A model generated the notes under the pieces. That model was not told where the DNA came from. It searched no databases and saw nothing but the letters and a program-made list of their open reading frames with translations. A stretch of 64,000 nucleotides of DNA, from positions 558,001 through 622,000 of the forward strand of contig NZ_CP019511.1 in the NCBI RefSeq assembly GCF_002002925.1, given 5' to 3'. Positions within the stretch are counted from its first letter, which is position 1; each line of letters starts with the position of its first letter. This DNA comes from Sphingomonas sp. LM7 (GTDB lineage Bacteria; Pseudomonadota; Alphaproteobacteria; Sphingomonadales; Sphingomonadaceae). Positions 17,731 to 25,453 of this stretch are shown piece after piece. The position numbers were made by a program, and so were the translations under genes.

Positions 17731-18336
17731 TTATCGAACTTCGGGCATCTTGATCGACGGTCCGAGACGGTCGAGCACTTCGCGTGCGTCGAAGGCGCGG
17801 AGGTTGTCGCCCGGCTTGGGACCGCGGCCAGTCACAATCTCGGCCATCGCTTCATACTGGCGGACGGTACGATAATCCCAGTCGCGCGAGCTCCAGAACG
17901 GATCGTCCCAGAACGGATTATAGTTGCGCCAGCCCCAGCGCGGGCCGCGATAGAAGCGCCAGGACGGGCTCCAATAGCCCCACGGACCGCCGCCATAATA
18001 GCCGCCGCCAAAGGCGCCGGGGGTGCGATAGGTGTCGGTGCGGGTCTCGGTATCGCGCGTGACCAGCACGAAATGGTCGAAGCCGCGCTGCACGGTCAGC
18101 TCGGCCGCCCGGTAAAGCAGATAGCGCTCGACGGTTTCACGTGCGGTGAGGCTGTTGCCCGAGAAAGCGACGCGGAACCGGTTGCTCTCGATCTGCTCGT
18201 CCGAATAGCCTGCACCCGACGCCGAGGTAGCGGGCTGGTAGGGTGTTGCAGTCATGCAGCCGCCTAGCGCGGCGCTGCCCATCAGGGCAGCGGCCAGCGC
18301 CAGGATGCGCGGGCGTCTGGTTATGCTATTTAGCAT
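17731..18336 (-). CDS. CC0125/CC1285-family outer-membrane lipoprotein
   Basis: 201 aa from ATG 18336 with a strong GGAGGAA site; a longer frame from 18396 is not used. Signal peptide with lipobox ALGGC (lipidated Cys ~27). The core segment GYSDEQIESNRFRVAFSGNS and YLLYRAAELTVQRGFDHFVL are characteristic of this alphaproteobacterial family. A Gly/Trp/Tyr-rich stretch (GGGYYGGGPWGYWSPSWRFY) follows. Function unknown; likely periplasm-facing lipoprotein. Confidence 0.85.
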   Translation of the reverse strand: MLNSITRRPRILALAAALMGSAALGGCMTATPYQPATSASGAGYSDEQIESNRFRVAFSGNSLTARETVERYLLYRAAELTVQRGFDHFVLVTRDTETRTDTYRTPGAFGGGYYGGGPWGYWSPSWRFYRGPRWGWRNYNPFWDDPFWSSRDWDYRTVRQYEAMAEIVTGRGPKPGDNLRAFDAREVLDRLGPSIKMPEVR

Positions 18337-18469
18337 GGTTCCTCCGGTAGTTACGGCAAGGGGCGGGGATGCCCTGTTGTGAGTCCGAACGCGCACGGGA
18401 CAAGAAAGGCTCCCGCGCGAATACGCGGCGAAACGTGCAGCAGCGGCGATTGACGGAGGCTGAACGAGT

Positions 18470-18991
18470 TCAGGCGATCCGCTCCGGGACTTCCATCGCC
18501 TCGGCGGCGAGCTTGTCGCGCGGCGCCATCGCTTCCCAGGGGAAGACGAACCAGTCCTTGGTGACGCTACGGTCGATCGTGCGATAGCGATATTCGACGC
18601 GCTGGCCCGAAACGCGATTGTCGATCAGGACGGCGAAGCGGATATTCTCGGCGACCGCGCCCTGTGCGGCCAGCGCGGCGCGGATGTCGCCTATCGTGCG
18701 GCCGCTGTCGTTGATGTCCTCGACGAACAGCAACTGGTCGCCGCCGCGCGTGCGCTCGGCGAGAATCGTGACCAGCGCGGCACCGAAGGACGCGATGCCG
18801 GCCGAATGGTCGATCGAGACCAACTGGAGGTCCATACGGTGCGACAGATAGACGCTGGGCGCCAGTCCGCCGCGGCCTACGCCGACGAGCAGCGACGGAC
18901 GCCAGCCCTCGGCTTCCATCGCTTCGGCGAGCGCGTGCACCCCCGCCACCATGTCCTCATGGCTGAAAGCAGTGAAGACGATCTCGGTCAC
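18470..18991 (-). CDS. Phosphoribosyltransferase (xanthine/guanine/hypoxanthine type)
   Basis: 173 aa with a PRPP-binding loop at residues 87-100 (LLFVEDINDSGRTI) and GVGRGGLAPSVYLSHR, the pattern of bacterial purine phosphoribosyltransferases near Gpt. It should convert a free purine base and PRPP to the nucleotide. The start codon overlaps the stop of the upstream deaminase gene (ATGA), so the two are coupled: base deamination followed by capture as a nucleotide. The exact base specificity cannot be read from the sequence. Confidence 0.85.
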   Translation of the reverse strand: MTEIVFTAFSHEDMVAGVHALAEAMEAEGWRPSLLVGVGRGGLAPSVYLSHRMDLQLVSIDHSAGIASFGAALVTILAERTRGGDQLLFVEDINDSGRTIGDIRAALAAQGAVAENIRFAVLIDNRVSGQRVEYRYRTIDRSVTKDWFVFPWEAMAPRDKLAAEAMEVPERIA

Positions 18992-20004
18992 GCCTGCGCC
19001 TCGACAAACGCTTCGACGCGGGCGAGATGCTCGGCGACGACGTCGTCGGGCAGGAACGAGCCGAGAAAGCTGTTGCGCGCCAGCGTGACCAGATCATCGC
19101 GGTCGAGCTGGCGGCCCTGGGCGATCGCGCGGTAATTGTCGGCGACATAGCCGCCGAAATAGGCGGGGTCGTCCGAATTGATCGTAGCGCGAAGTCCAAG
19201 GCGAAGCATGCGGTCGATCGGGTGGGCGTCCACCGAGGCGACATTGCACAGCTTGACGTTGGAAAGCGGACAGACCGTGAGCGTCATTCCGGATCGCGCC
19301 AGCCGCGCGACGAGGCCGGGATCCTCGAGGCTGCGATTGCCATGGTCGAGCCGATCGATCTGGAGCACGTCCAGCGCCTCGTGAACATAGGCGGGCGGGC
19401 CTTCCTCGCCGGCGTGCGCGACTCGCTTGAGGCCCATCGCGGCGGCGGCGGCGAAGACGCGCTCGAACTTGGACGGCGGATGGCCGAGTTCGGATGAGTC
19501 CAGCCCCACGGCGGCGATGCGGTCGATCCAGGGCTGGGCCTGGCTCAGCGTCTTGAACGCATCTTCCTCGTCGAGATGGCGCAGGAAGCACAGGATCAGC
19601 TTGGAAGTGATGCCGTGGCGCGCCTCGGCCTCTGCCATGCCGGCGAGCAGGCCGTTGGCGACGACGCCGAACGGGATGCCGCGATGCGTGTGGGTCTGCG
19701 GATCGAAGAAGATCTCGGCATGGACGACGCCGTCTGCCGCCACCCGATCGAAATAGGCGAGCGCAAGGTCGCGGAAATCCTCTTCGGTGCGCAGCACGTC
19801 GGCGCCGGCATAATAGATGTCGAGAAAGTCCTGGAGGTTCGAGAAATCATAAGCCGCGCGCACGGCCTCCACCGACGCGAAGGGGATCGCGACATTGTTG
19901 CGTCGGGCGAACTCGAACATCTGCTCGGGCTCGAGGCTGCCCTCGATATGAAGGTGCAGCTCGGCCTTGGGCAGGCCCGTGATGAAGGCGTCGAGATCGG
20001 TCAT
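18988..20004 (-). CDS. add: Adenosine/adenine deaminase family protein
   Basis: 338 aa from ATG 20004. Metal-binding HLHIEG (H17, H19), HAGEEG and NSDDPAYFGG motifs of the adenosine deaminase superfamily are all present. The segments RLDHGNRSLED and CPLSNVKLCNV are closer to the adenine deaminase branch than to classical adenosine deaminase, so the substrate may be adenine. The following gene is a purine phosphoribosyltransferase that overlaps it by 4 bases, which fits adenine to hypoxanthine to IMP salvage. The ribosome site is weak. Divergent from the KTSC gene. Confidence 0.88.
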   Translation of the reverse strand: MTDLDAFITGLPKAELHLHIEGSLEPEQMFEFARRNNVAIPFASVEAVRAAYDFSNLQDFLDIYYAGADVLRTEEDFRDLALAYFDRVAADGVVHAEIFFDPQTHTHRGIPFGVVANGLLAGMAEAEARHGITSKLILCFLRHLDEEDAFKTLSQAQPWIDRIAAVGLDSSELGHPPSKFERVFAAAAAMGLKRVAHAGEEGPPAYVHEALDVLQIDRLDHGNRSLEDPGLVARLARSGMTLTVCPLSNVKLCNVASVDAHPIDRMLRLGLRATINSDDPAYFGGYVADNYRAIAQGRQLDRDDLVTLARNSFLGSFLPDDVVAEHLARVEAFVEAQA

Positions 20005-20068
20005 CGCACAACCATCGCAGGGGCGGCCCGCCAGCGCAACGCCGCGACTCGTCATGCGTTCAGCGACG

Positions 20069-20287
20069 ATGCCGTCGAGCGTGATCCGCGCGTGGAACTA
20101 TGACGAAGCCGAGCAGCGGCTCGACGTCACCTTCGTCAGCGGCAAGCGGTACAGCTATCACGAGGTCCCGCCGCCGGTGGCGGAAGGGATGCGCGAGGCA
20201 TTCTCGAAGGGGAGCTACTTCAACCGCCGCATCCGCGATCATTTCGCCTTCACCGAGCACCGCAGGCGGACGTCACTCGCCGAATAG
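20069..20287 (+). CDS. KTSC domain protein
   Basis: 72 aa from ATG 20069 (ATG 20054 is an alternative). Nearly the whole protein is a KTSC domain: SSVIRAWNYDEAEQRLDVTF, then GKRYSYHEVPPPVAEGM and SKGSYFNRRIRDHF. This small fold is found alone or attached to lysyl-tRNA synthetases and other proteins; its function is not established. It overlaps the end of yjbQ by 15 bases on the opposite strand. Confidence 0.85.
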   Translation: MPSSVIRAWNYDEAEQRLDVTFVSGKRYSYHEVPPPVAEGMREAFSKGSYFNRRIRDHFAFTEHRRRTSLAE

Positions 20288-20689
20288 GTGCAGCGCGATC
20301 TGTCGGCGGTGCGGCCGGCGGCGATGCTCGAAAAGATAAATGCCCTGCCAGGTACCCAGCGCCAGCCCGCCGCCGATCAACGGAATCGAGAGGTGGATGC
20401 CGGTGAGCGTCGCGCGCAGATGTGCCGGCATGTCGTCCGGCCCCTCGTCGTCATGCGCATAGCCGGCATTTTCCGGAGCGAGGCGCGCCACCCAGTCCTG
20501 CAGATCGGTGCGGACTTCCGGCGCGGCATTTTCCTGGATCAGCAGCGACGCCGAGGTGTGGCGACAGAACAAGGTAAGCAGGCCCTGGTCCATCGCCTGG
20601 GCATCGACCCACCGGTTCACATCGCGCGTGATTTCGAACAGCCCCTGGCCGTTCGTGTCGACGCTGAGGATATGCGTTGCTTGTCGCAT
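20273..20689 (-). CDS. YjbQ/UPF0047 family protein
   Basis: 138 aa, the normal length. Family signatures FCRHTSASLLIQEN, DDEGPDDMPAHLRA and LGTWQGIYLFEHR are intact. Members have weak thiamine-phosphate synthase activity and are described as secondary thiamine-phosphate synthases; the physiological role remains uncertain. It is 9 bp from tRNA-Asn on the same strand and overlaps the KTSC gene 3' end. Confidence 0.88.
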   Translation of the reverse strand: MRQATHILSVDTNGQGLFEITRDVNRWVDAQAMDQGLLTLFCRHTSASLLIQENAAPEVRTDLQDWVARLAPENAGYAHDDEGPDDMPAHLRATLTGIHLSIPLIGGGLALGTWQGIYLFEHRRRPHRRQIALHLFGE

Positions 20690-20698
20690 CGGCAGAAG

Positions 20699-20773
20699 TG
20701 GCTCCCCGGGCCTGATTCGAACAGGCGACCATTCGATTAACAGTCGAACGCTCTACCGCTGAGCTACCGGGGA
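20699..20773 (-). tRNA. tRNA-Asn (anticodon GTT), CCA encoded
   Basis: Read on the minus strand, the 7-bp acceptor TCCCCGG pairs with CCGGGGA, followed by discriminator G and CCA. The D-arm (AGCTCAGCGGTAGAGC), the anticodon arm (TTCGA-CTGTTAA-TCGAA, anticodon GTT) and the T-arm (TTCGAATC loop) are all intact. No integrase or repeated attachment sequence is seen next to it. Confidence 0.97.
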
Positions 20774-20847
20774 AAACCGTCTTCTAAGCGACCAAGCCGC
20801 TGCGGAGGCGCGCCTATAGCAGCGGGTTTTCCGACATGGCAAGGGGC

Positions 20848-21615
20848 TCAAGCGATGAATTGTTCCATCGTTATGCGGTCATCGAGCGCGTGCTCGGGAT
20901 CGAACAGCAATGTGAGGTCGCGCATATGGTCGATCTCGACATAGACCTGCGCGACTTCGCGGATTTCACGCTGGTCGGCAACGGCACTGACCGGGCGCTT
21001 GTCCGCCTCCAGCACGCGGATGCCGATGCGGGTCTTTTCGGGCAGGATCGCGCCGCGCCAGCGCCGCGGGCGGAAGGGACTGATCGGCGTGACGGCGATC
21101 AGCGCCGAGCCGAGCGGCAGGATCGGACCGTTGGCCGAGAGGTTATACGCCGTCGAGCCCGCCGGCGTGGCGACGAGCATGCCGTCGGCGACCAGCTCCT
21201 CCAGCACGACTCGGTCGTTGACAGTCACTTCGAGCTTGGCGGTCTGGCGGGTTTCGCGGAGCAGGGAGACTTCGTTGATCGCGGGCAGCATGCATTGCTC
21301 ACCGTCGATCGTCACGGCAGTCATGCTGAGCGGCGACACGCGAAAGGGTTTCGCGCGCGTCAGGCGCTCTTCCAGCCCCTCCAGCCGCCAGTCGTTCATC
21401 AGAAAGCCGATCGTGCCGAGGTTCATCCCGAACACCGGCAGGATGCGGCGGCGCTCGAGCATCGCATGGAGCGTCTGGAGCATGAAACCGTCGCCGCCGA
21501 GCGCGACGACCTGTTCGGCCTGTTCGATCGGCACCCAGTCATAGGCGCGGCGAAGCTCCTCGGCGGCGACTTGCGCCGGGGGCGTGGGCGAGGCGACCAG
21601 CGCGCGGGCGGTCAT
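20848..21615 (-). CDS. nadK: NAD kinase
   Basis: 255 aa, typical of alphaproteobacterial NadK. The active-site GGDG (residues 40-43, in VVALGGDGFMLQTLH) and the NE/SS-type segment are present, as is the C-terminal region with TPAGSTAYNLSANGPI. It phosphorylates NAD to NADP. The start overlaps the stop of moaA (ATGA), so the two genes are coupled. Confidence 0.95.
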   Translation of the reverse strand: MTARALVASPTPPAQVAAEELRRAYDWVPIEQAEQVVALGGDGFMLQTLHAMLERRRILPVFGMNLGTIGFLMNDWRLEGLEERLTRAKPFRVSPLSMTAVTIDGEQCMLPAINEVSLLRETRQTAKLEVTVNDRVVLEELVADGMLVATPAGSTAYNLSANGPILPLGSALIAVTPISPFRPRRWRGAILPEKTRIGIRVLEADKRPVSAVADQREIREVAQVYVEIDHMRDLTLLFDPEHALDDRITMEQFIA

Positions 21616-22625
21616 CCGCCGGTGACGCTCATGTGGCGCGCGACCGCAGGGGCCGAGCCGGCCGAGATGCGGAAGTCGTGGCGTTCGGGCTTCAAGTCGA
21701 GTGCGTCGCTGATTCGCGCATCGACTTGCGCGAGTCCGCCGCCGCGGATCGCCGCGCGCAGATCGACCGAATCCTCATGCCCCAGGCACATGTGGAGCTT
21801 GCCGTCGGTCGACAGGCGGACGCGGTTGCACGTCGCGCAGAAATTGCCGGTGAGCGGCGAGATCAGGCCTAGCCTCGTCTCGGTGCCCGCGAGCCGCCAA
21901 TAGCGTGCCGGGCCGCCGGACTGATGCGCGTCGGGGACGAGATCGAAGGCATCGCGCAAGTCGGCGAGCACCTTTGGCAGTGGCAGGAAGCGGTCGGCGC
22001 GGTCCTCGTCGATCGCACCGAGCGGCATCGTCTCGATCAAAGTAAGGTCATGGCCCTCGGCGCCGGCCCAGCCGAGCATGGGCGCAATCTCATGTTCGTT
22101 GAGACCCTTCAAGGCGACCATGTTGATCTTGATCCGCAGTCCCGCCGCCTTCGCCGCGGCGATCCCGTCGAGCACCCTGGTCACGTCGCCGTGGCGGGTG
22201 ATGTGGCGGAACAGCGCAGGATCACGGCTGTCGAGGCTGACATTGATCCGGCGCATGCCTGACGCGAACAGTTCCTCGGCATGCTGGGCGAGGCGCGTGC
22301 CATTGGTGGTGAGGGTCAATTCGTCGAGCCCGGCGCCGACTTGCCGGCCGAGCCGCCAGGCGAGCTCGATCATGTCGCGGCGGACCAGGGGCTCGCCGCC
22401 GGTCAGCCGGATCTTGCGCACCCCGCGCGCGATGAAGCGCTCGGCGATCAGCGCGATCTCCTCGAGGCTCAGCAGCGCCTCGCGCGGCAGGAAGGTCATC
22501 GCCTCGGACATGCAATAGCGGCAGCGCAGGTCGCAGCGATCGGTGACCGAGATACGCAAATAGGTGATCGCGCGCCCGTGGCGGTCCACCAGTTTGTCGG
22601 CGTTCTGGACGGGGACGCTGGCCAT
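21612..22625 (-). CDS. moaA: GTP 3',8-cyclase (molybdenum cofactor step 1)
   Basis: 337 aa radical SAM enzyme. N-terminal cluster ligands C31-x3-C35-x2-C38 (DRCDLRCRYC), GGEPLVR SAM motif, and a second C-terminal cluster set (NFCATCNRVRL...HMCLG). It converts GTP to 3',8-cyclo-GTP, with MoaC (found at 52685) as the next step. The cofactor serves the nitrate reductase at 8310. Coupled to nadK by a 4-base overlap. Confidence 0.96.
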   Translation of the reverse strand: MASVPVQNADKLVDRHGRAITYLRISVTDRCDLRCRYCMSEAMTFLPREALLSLEEIALIAERFIARGVRKIRLTGGEPLVRRDMIELAWRLGRQVGAGLDELTLTTNGTRLAQHAEELFASGMRRINVSLDSRDPALFRHITRHGDVTRVLDGIAAAKAAGLRIKINMVALKGLNEHEIAPMLGWAGAEGHDLTLIETMPLGAIDEDRADRFLPLPKVLADLRDAFDLVPDAHQSGGPARYWRLAGTETRLGLISPLTGNFCATCNRVRLSTDGKLHMCLGHEDSVDLRAAIRGGGLAQVDARISDALDLKPERHDFRISAGSAPAVARHMSVTGG

Positions 22626-22705
22626 GATGCCGGGGTAAGGCCTTGTGCGCGGCCAAACAACCCTTGCGATGGCGGCGCGCGACGCTTCCGGCTATCGAGG
22701 GCGCA

Positions 22706-24688
22706 ATGGATGACAATTTCGCGATCGCCGACCCCACTGCCACCGCCGAGACTCCGGTGTTCGTGCTCTCCTTCCGTCAGCGCGATGAGGTAGCGGCGGC
22801 GGCTGCCGGCGGGGGGTGGCGCGTCGTCGCGGCGCGGCGTCCCGACGGGCTCGAGCAACGCTTTCTGGCTAGCGGCGCCAATGTCGCAGTGATCGATGCG
22901 CGCGGCGCGATGAGCGAGGGGCTCGACGCCACCAAGGCGCTGGGCCGGGTGATCGCGGCGCATGGCGGGGCGATGCTGATCCTCGTCTCGCAGAGCGACA
23001 CGGTCCACATGCGCTATTTCTACGATGCCGGCGCCACCCATTTCCTCGGCAGCCCGATGTCGTCGGCGGCAATGGCGCATGCGATTCGCTTCGCCCAGCG
23101 CCATGTCGAGCGGCTAGCGCGGTCGAGCGGGCAGGGCAGCGGCGCGTCCGAGCCGCTGGGCTGGCGAGTCGATCCCGAGATGCGCTCGCTTCAGCTCACT
23201 CCGGGGCTGGCGAACCTGCTGGGGCTCAGCGAGGCGCCGGGATTGCTGTCGGTGATGCGCCGACTGGAGCCCGAGGACCGGCGGCTGGTCAAGTCCGCGC
23301 TCAAGCGGCTCGACGGGACGCACGGCTCGACTGCTTTCGCGCATGACCTGGCCGGCGTGGGGCGCGTGGTGCAGCACCTCCAGTTTGATTCGGCTACCGG
23401 CTCGCTGCACGCGCTGGTCGAGGCGCTGGGCATCGCGCCGGATGCGAGCGTGGCAGTGCGCGATGCGCTTACAGGCGCGCGCGACGCGACGAGTGCGCGG
23501 CGCTGGATCGATCGCGAGTTGGCCGAAGGGCAGGGCGTCGGCGCGATCCTGATCGGACTCAGCCGGTTCGAGACAGTCAACACCGCCTATGGCCGCGCCG
23601 CCGGCGACGAACTGCTCCGTGGCGTCTCGCGGCGCGTGGCGGAAGTGGCGCGCGAAACGCTGGGGCGCGAGGCGATCGTCGCGCGGATCGGCGGATCGGA
23701 GTTCCTCGTCGCGAGCAAGGATTCGGACGCGGCGCGGCTTGGCGAGGCCGAGGCGCGGCTCGAAGAGGCGCTCAGCCGGCCGTTCATCGCGGGCGGGGAG
23801 ATCGCGCATCTCGGCGCGCGGATGGCGAGTGCGACCAGCGTTCCCGGCGATGCGGCGGCAAGCCTGTTGCGCCGCGCGAGCGAAGCCCTGTTGGGCGATG
23901 CCGTGCCGGCTGAGCCCAACGCACCGCCGATCGAGGAACTCGCCAACGATCTGCACCGCGCGCTGGAGCGCAGCGAGATCGGCGTCCGCTTCCAGCCCCA
24001 GGTGGCGATCGCATCGGGGCAGATCGTCGGCGTCGAGGCGCTGGCGCGGTGGCATCATCCGCAACTGGGCGAGATCGGTGCCGAGACGCTGTTCCTCGCG
24101 GCGCAGCGCGCGGGTCTCGATGCGCAGCTCAGCGATCATGTCCAGCGGCGTGCGCTCACCGGCGCGGCGCAATGGCCCTCGAAGCTGGGGCGGCTGCGGC
24201 TGTCGATCAACGTCACCGCGAGCGATGTCGCACGTGCCGGGTTCGCCGACAGCCTGCTCGGGCGCGTCGATGCGAGCGGATTCCCGCGGTCTCGGCTGAC
24301 CGTCGAGATCACCGAGAGCGGTATCATGGCCGACCTGACCGACGCGGCGCGACTGCTTTCGCAGCTGCGCGCTGCGGGCTGCCGCGTGGCGATCGACGAT
24401 TTCGGCACCGGCTATTCGAGCCTCGCCTATCTGAAGGCGCTGCCGCTCGACTATCTCAAGATCGACAAGCGGCTGAGCCAGGACATCACCGGGGCGCATC
24501 GCGACCGAGTGGTGGTGCGCGGCGTCATCGACATGGCGCGCTCGCTCGGGCTCGCCGTCGTCGCCGAGGGCGTCGAGACCGACGCGCAGCTCGACTTGCT
24601 CGCCAAGGAGGGCTGCCAGTATTTCCAGGGCTATCTGTGCGCCGAACCGCTCGACGTGCCCGCGCTTGCCAATCTGGTGCAGGGATGA
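22706..24688 (+). CDS. Degenerate GGDEF plus intact EAL protein, predicted c-di-GMP phosphodiesterase
   Basis: 660 aa from ATG 22706. An N-terminal receiver-like or sensory region (~1-150) and a PAS-like section are followed by a diguanylate-cyclase domain whose signature reads GGSEF (residues 329-333), with Ser in place of the catalytic acidic residue. The EAL domain is complete: EAL at 444-446, INVTASD, EITESGI, DDFGTGYSSLAYLK and AEGVET. The prediction is c-di-GMP hydrolysis with a GGDEF domain kept for GTP sensing or regulation. No membrane segment. The stop overlaps the next small gene (ATGA). Confidence 0.9.
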   Translation: MDDNFAIADPTATAETPVFVLSFRQRDEVAAAAAGGGWRVVAARRPDGLEQRFLASGANVAVIDARGAMSEGLDATKALGRVIAAHGGAMLILVSQSDTVHMRYFYDAGATHFLGSPMSSAAMAHAIRFAQRHVERLARSSGQGSGASEPLGWRVDPEMRSLQLTPGLANLLGLSEAPGLLSVMRRLEPEDRRLVKSALKRLDGTHGSTAFAHDLAGVGRVVQHLQFDSATGSLHALVEALGIAPDASVAVRDALTGARDATSARRWIDRELAEGQGVGAILIGLSRFETVNTAYGRAAGDELLRGVSRRVAEVARETLGREAIVARIGGSEFLVASKDSDAARLGEAEARLEEALSRPFIAGGEIAHLGARMASATSVPGDAAASLLRRASEALLGDAVPAEPNAPPIEELANDLHRALERSEIGVRFQPQVAIASGQIVGVEALARWHHPQLGEIGAETLFLAAQRAGLDAQLSDHVQRRALTGAAQWPSKLGRLRLSINVTASDVARAGFADSLLGRVDASGFPRSRLTVEITESGIMADLTDAARLLSQLRAAGCRVAIDDFGTGYSSLAYLKALPLDYLKIDKRLSQDITGAHRDRVVVRGVIDMARSLGLAVVAEGVETDAQLDLLAKEGCQYFQGYLCAEPLDVPALANLVQG

Positions 24689-25086
24689 GCGATCCACAGG
24701 ACGTCAGCGGCGTCTGGTACGGGCGCTATGCGGCCGATCACGGCTATGAGGACAACGGCTTCATCGCGCTGCTGGAGGAGCTTCATGGTGCGGTTACCGG
24801 TACGATCAGCGAGCCCGACGAGGATAGCGGGAGCGTTCGCCGTGCGACGGTGCGCGGACAGCGCGATGGCGCGAGCCTGCACTTCACCAAACAGTATGAC
24901 GGGAGCGGTGGCTGGATCCACAGCGTCGACTATAATGGGCACGTCGATGCCGACGGCACGCTGGTGATGGGCGGCTGGATCGTCGAGGGGCTCACCGGCG
25001 CATTCGATATGACGCGCGAGAAGTTCGACGCCGAGGCACTGGAAGCCGAGGAAGACGTCGAGATCGTGATTGGCAGGCGGGTCTGA
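24685..25086 (+). CDS. Conserved hypothetical protein coupled to the EAL gene
   Basis: 133 aa, soluble, mildly acidic. It begins DVSGVWYGRYAADHGYEDNG and contains repeated short strands with glycines (TGTISEPDEDSGSVRRATV, GGWIVEGLTGAFDMTR), which reads as a small beta-barrel. No motif recognised. The start overlaps the EAL stop by 4 bases, so it is probably made with the phosphodiesterase. No function proposed. Confidence 0.75.
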   Translation: MSDPQDVSGVWYGRYAADHGYEDNGFIALLEELHGAVTGTISEPDEDSGSVRRATVRGQRDGASLHFTKQYDGSGGWIHSVDYNGHVDADGTLVMGGWIVEGLTGAFDMTREKFDAEALEAEEDVEIVIGRRV

Positions 25087-25453
25087 GGATCTGGTTCGGA
25101 CCTGATCGCAAGCCCTGGCCGGTGGAGGCAAGGGCTAGCGCAGCGGGCGCTTAGCGAAAGCTAAGGTCACACCAGGGTCACACTGTAGCGCATGTTTCAG
25201 CGGCGGCGTGGCCATGCGGAAAATCTCAAAAGGTCAGTCAGCGCGGTTTGCGTTCCGGCCGCGATCGACGCTGTCAAAGAACTAGGGCCAAATGCCCGAG
25301 CGACCGCAGCAGACTAAATCCTATATTCAAGCGGTTCGTCAGGCCGCTGCCAGGCGCCCCTCGGCCACCGGGCGGTTCTGGCGCGCGGTGCTTCGACAGG
25401 CTCAGCATGGACGGTGGGAGGCTCGGCCGACAGTCGCACCTCCCCACGCGGAC
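25087..25453. other. 367-bp gap without a gene
   Basis: No convincing coding frame. It holds two exact copies of GGTCACAC (25165-25172 and 25176-25183, period 11 bp), a candidate operator-like direct repeat. Later there is a segment CTTCGACAGGCTCAGCATGG (25391-25410), of a kind I recall as a dispersed intergenic motif in sphingomonads. The rest is unassigned and could be the remains of a lost gene. Confidence 0.5.

Noticed and set aside
20699..20773. tRNA-Asn as a possible integration site
   Set aside because: There is no integrase, no repeated tRNA end and no foreign-looking block beside it.
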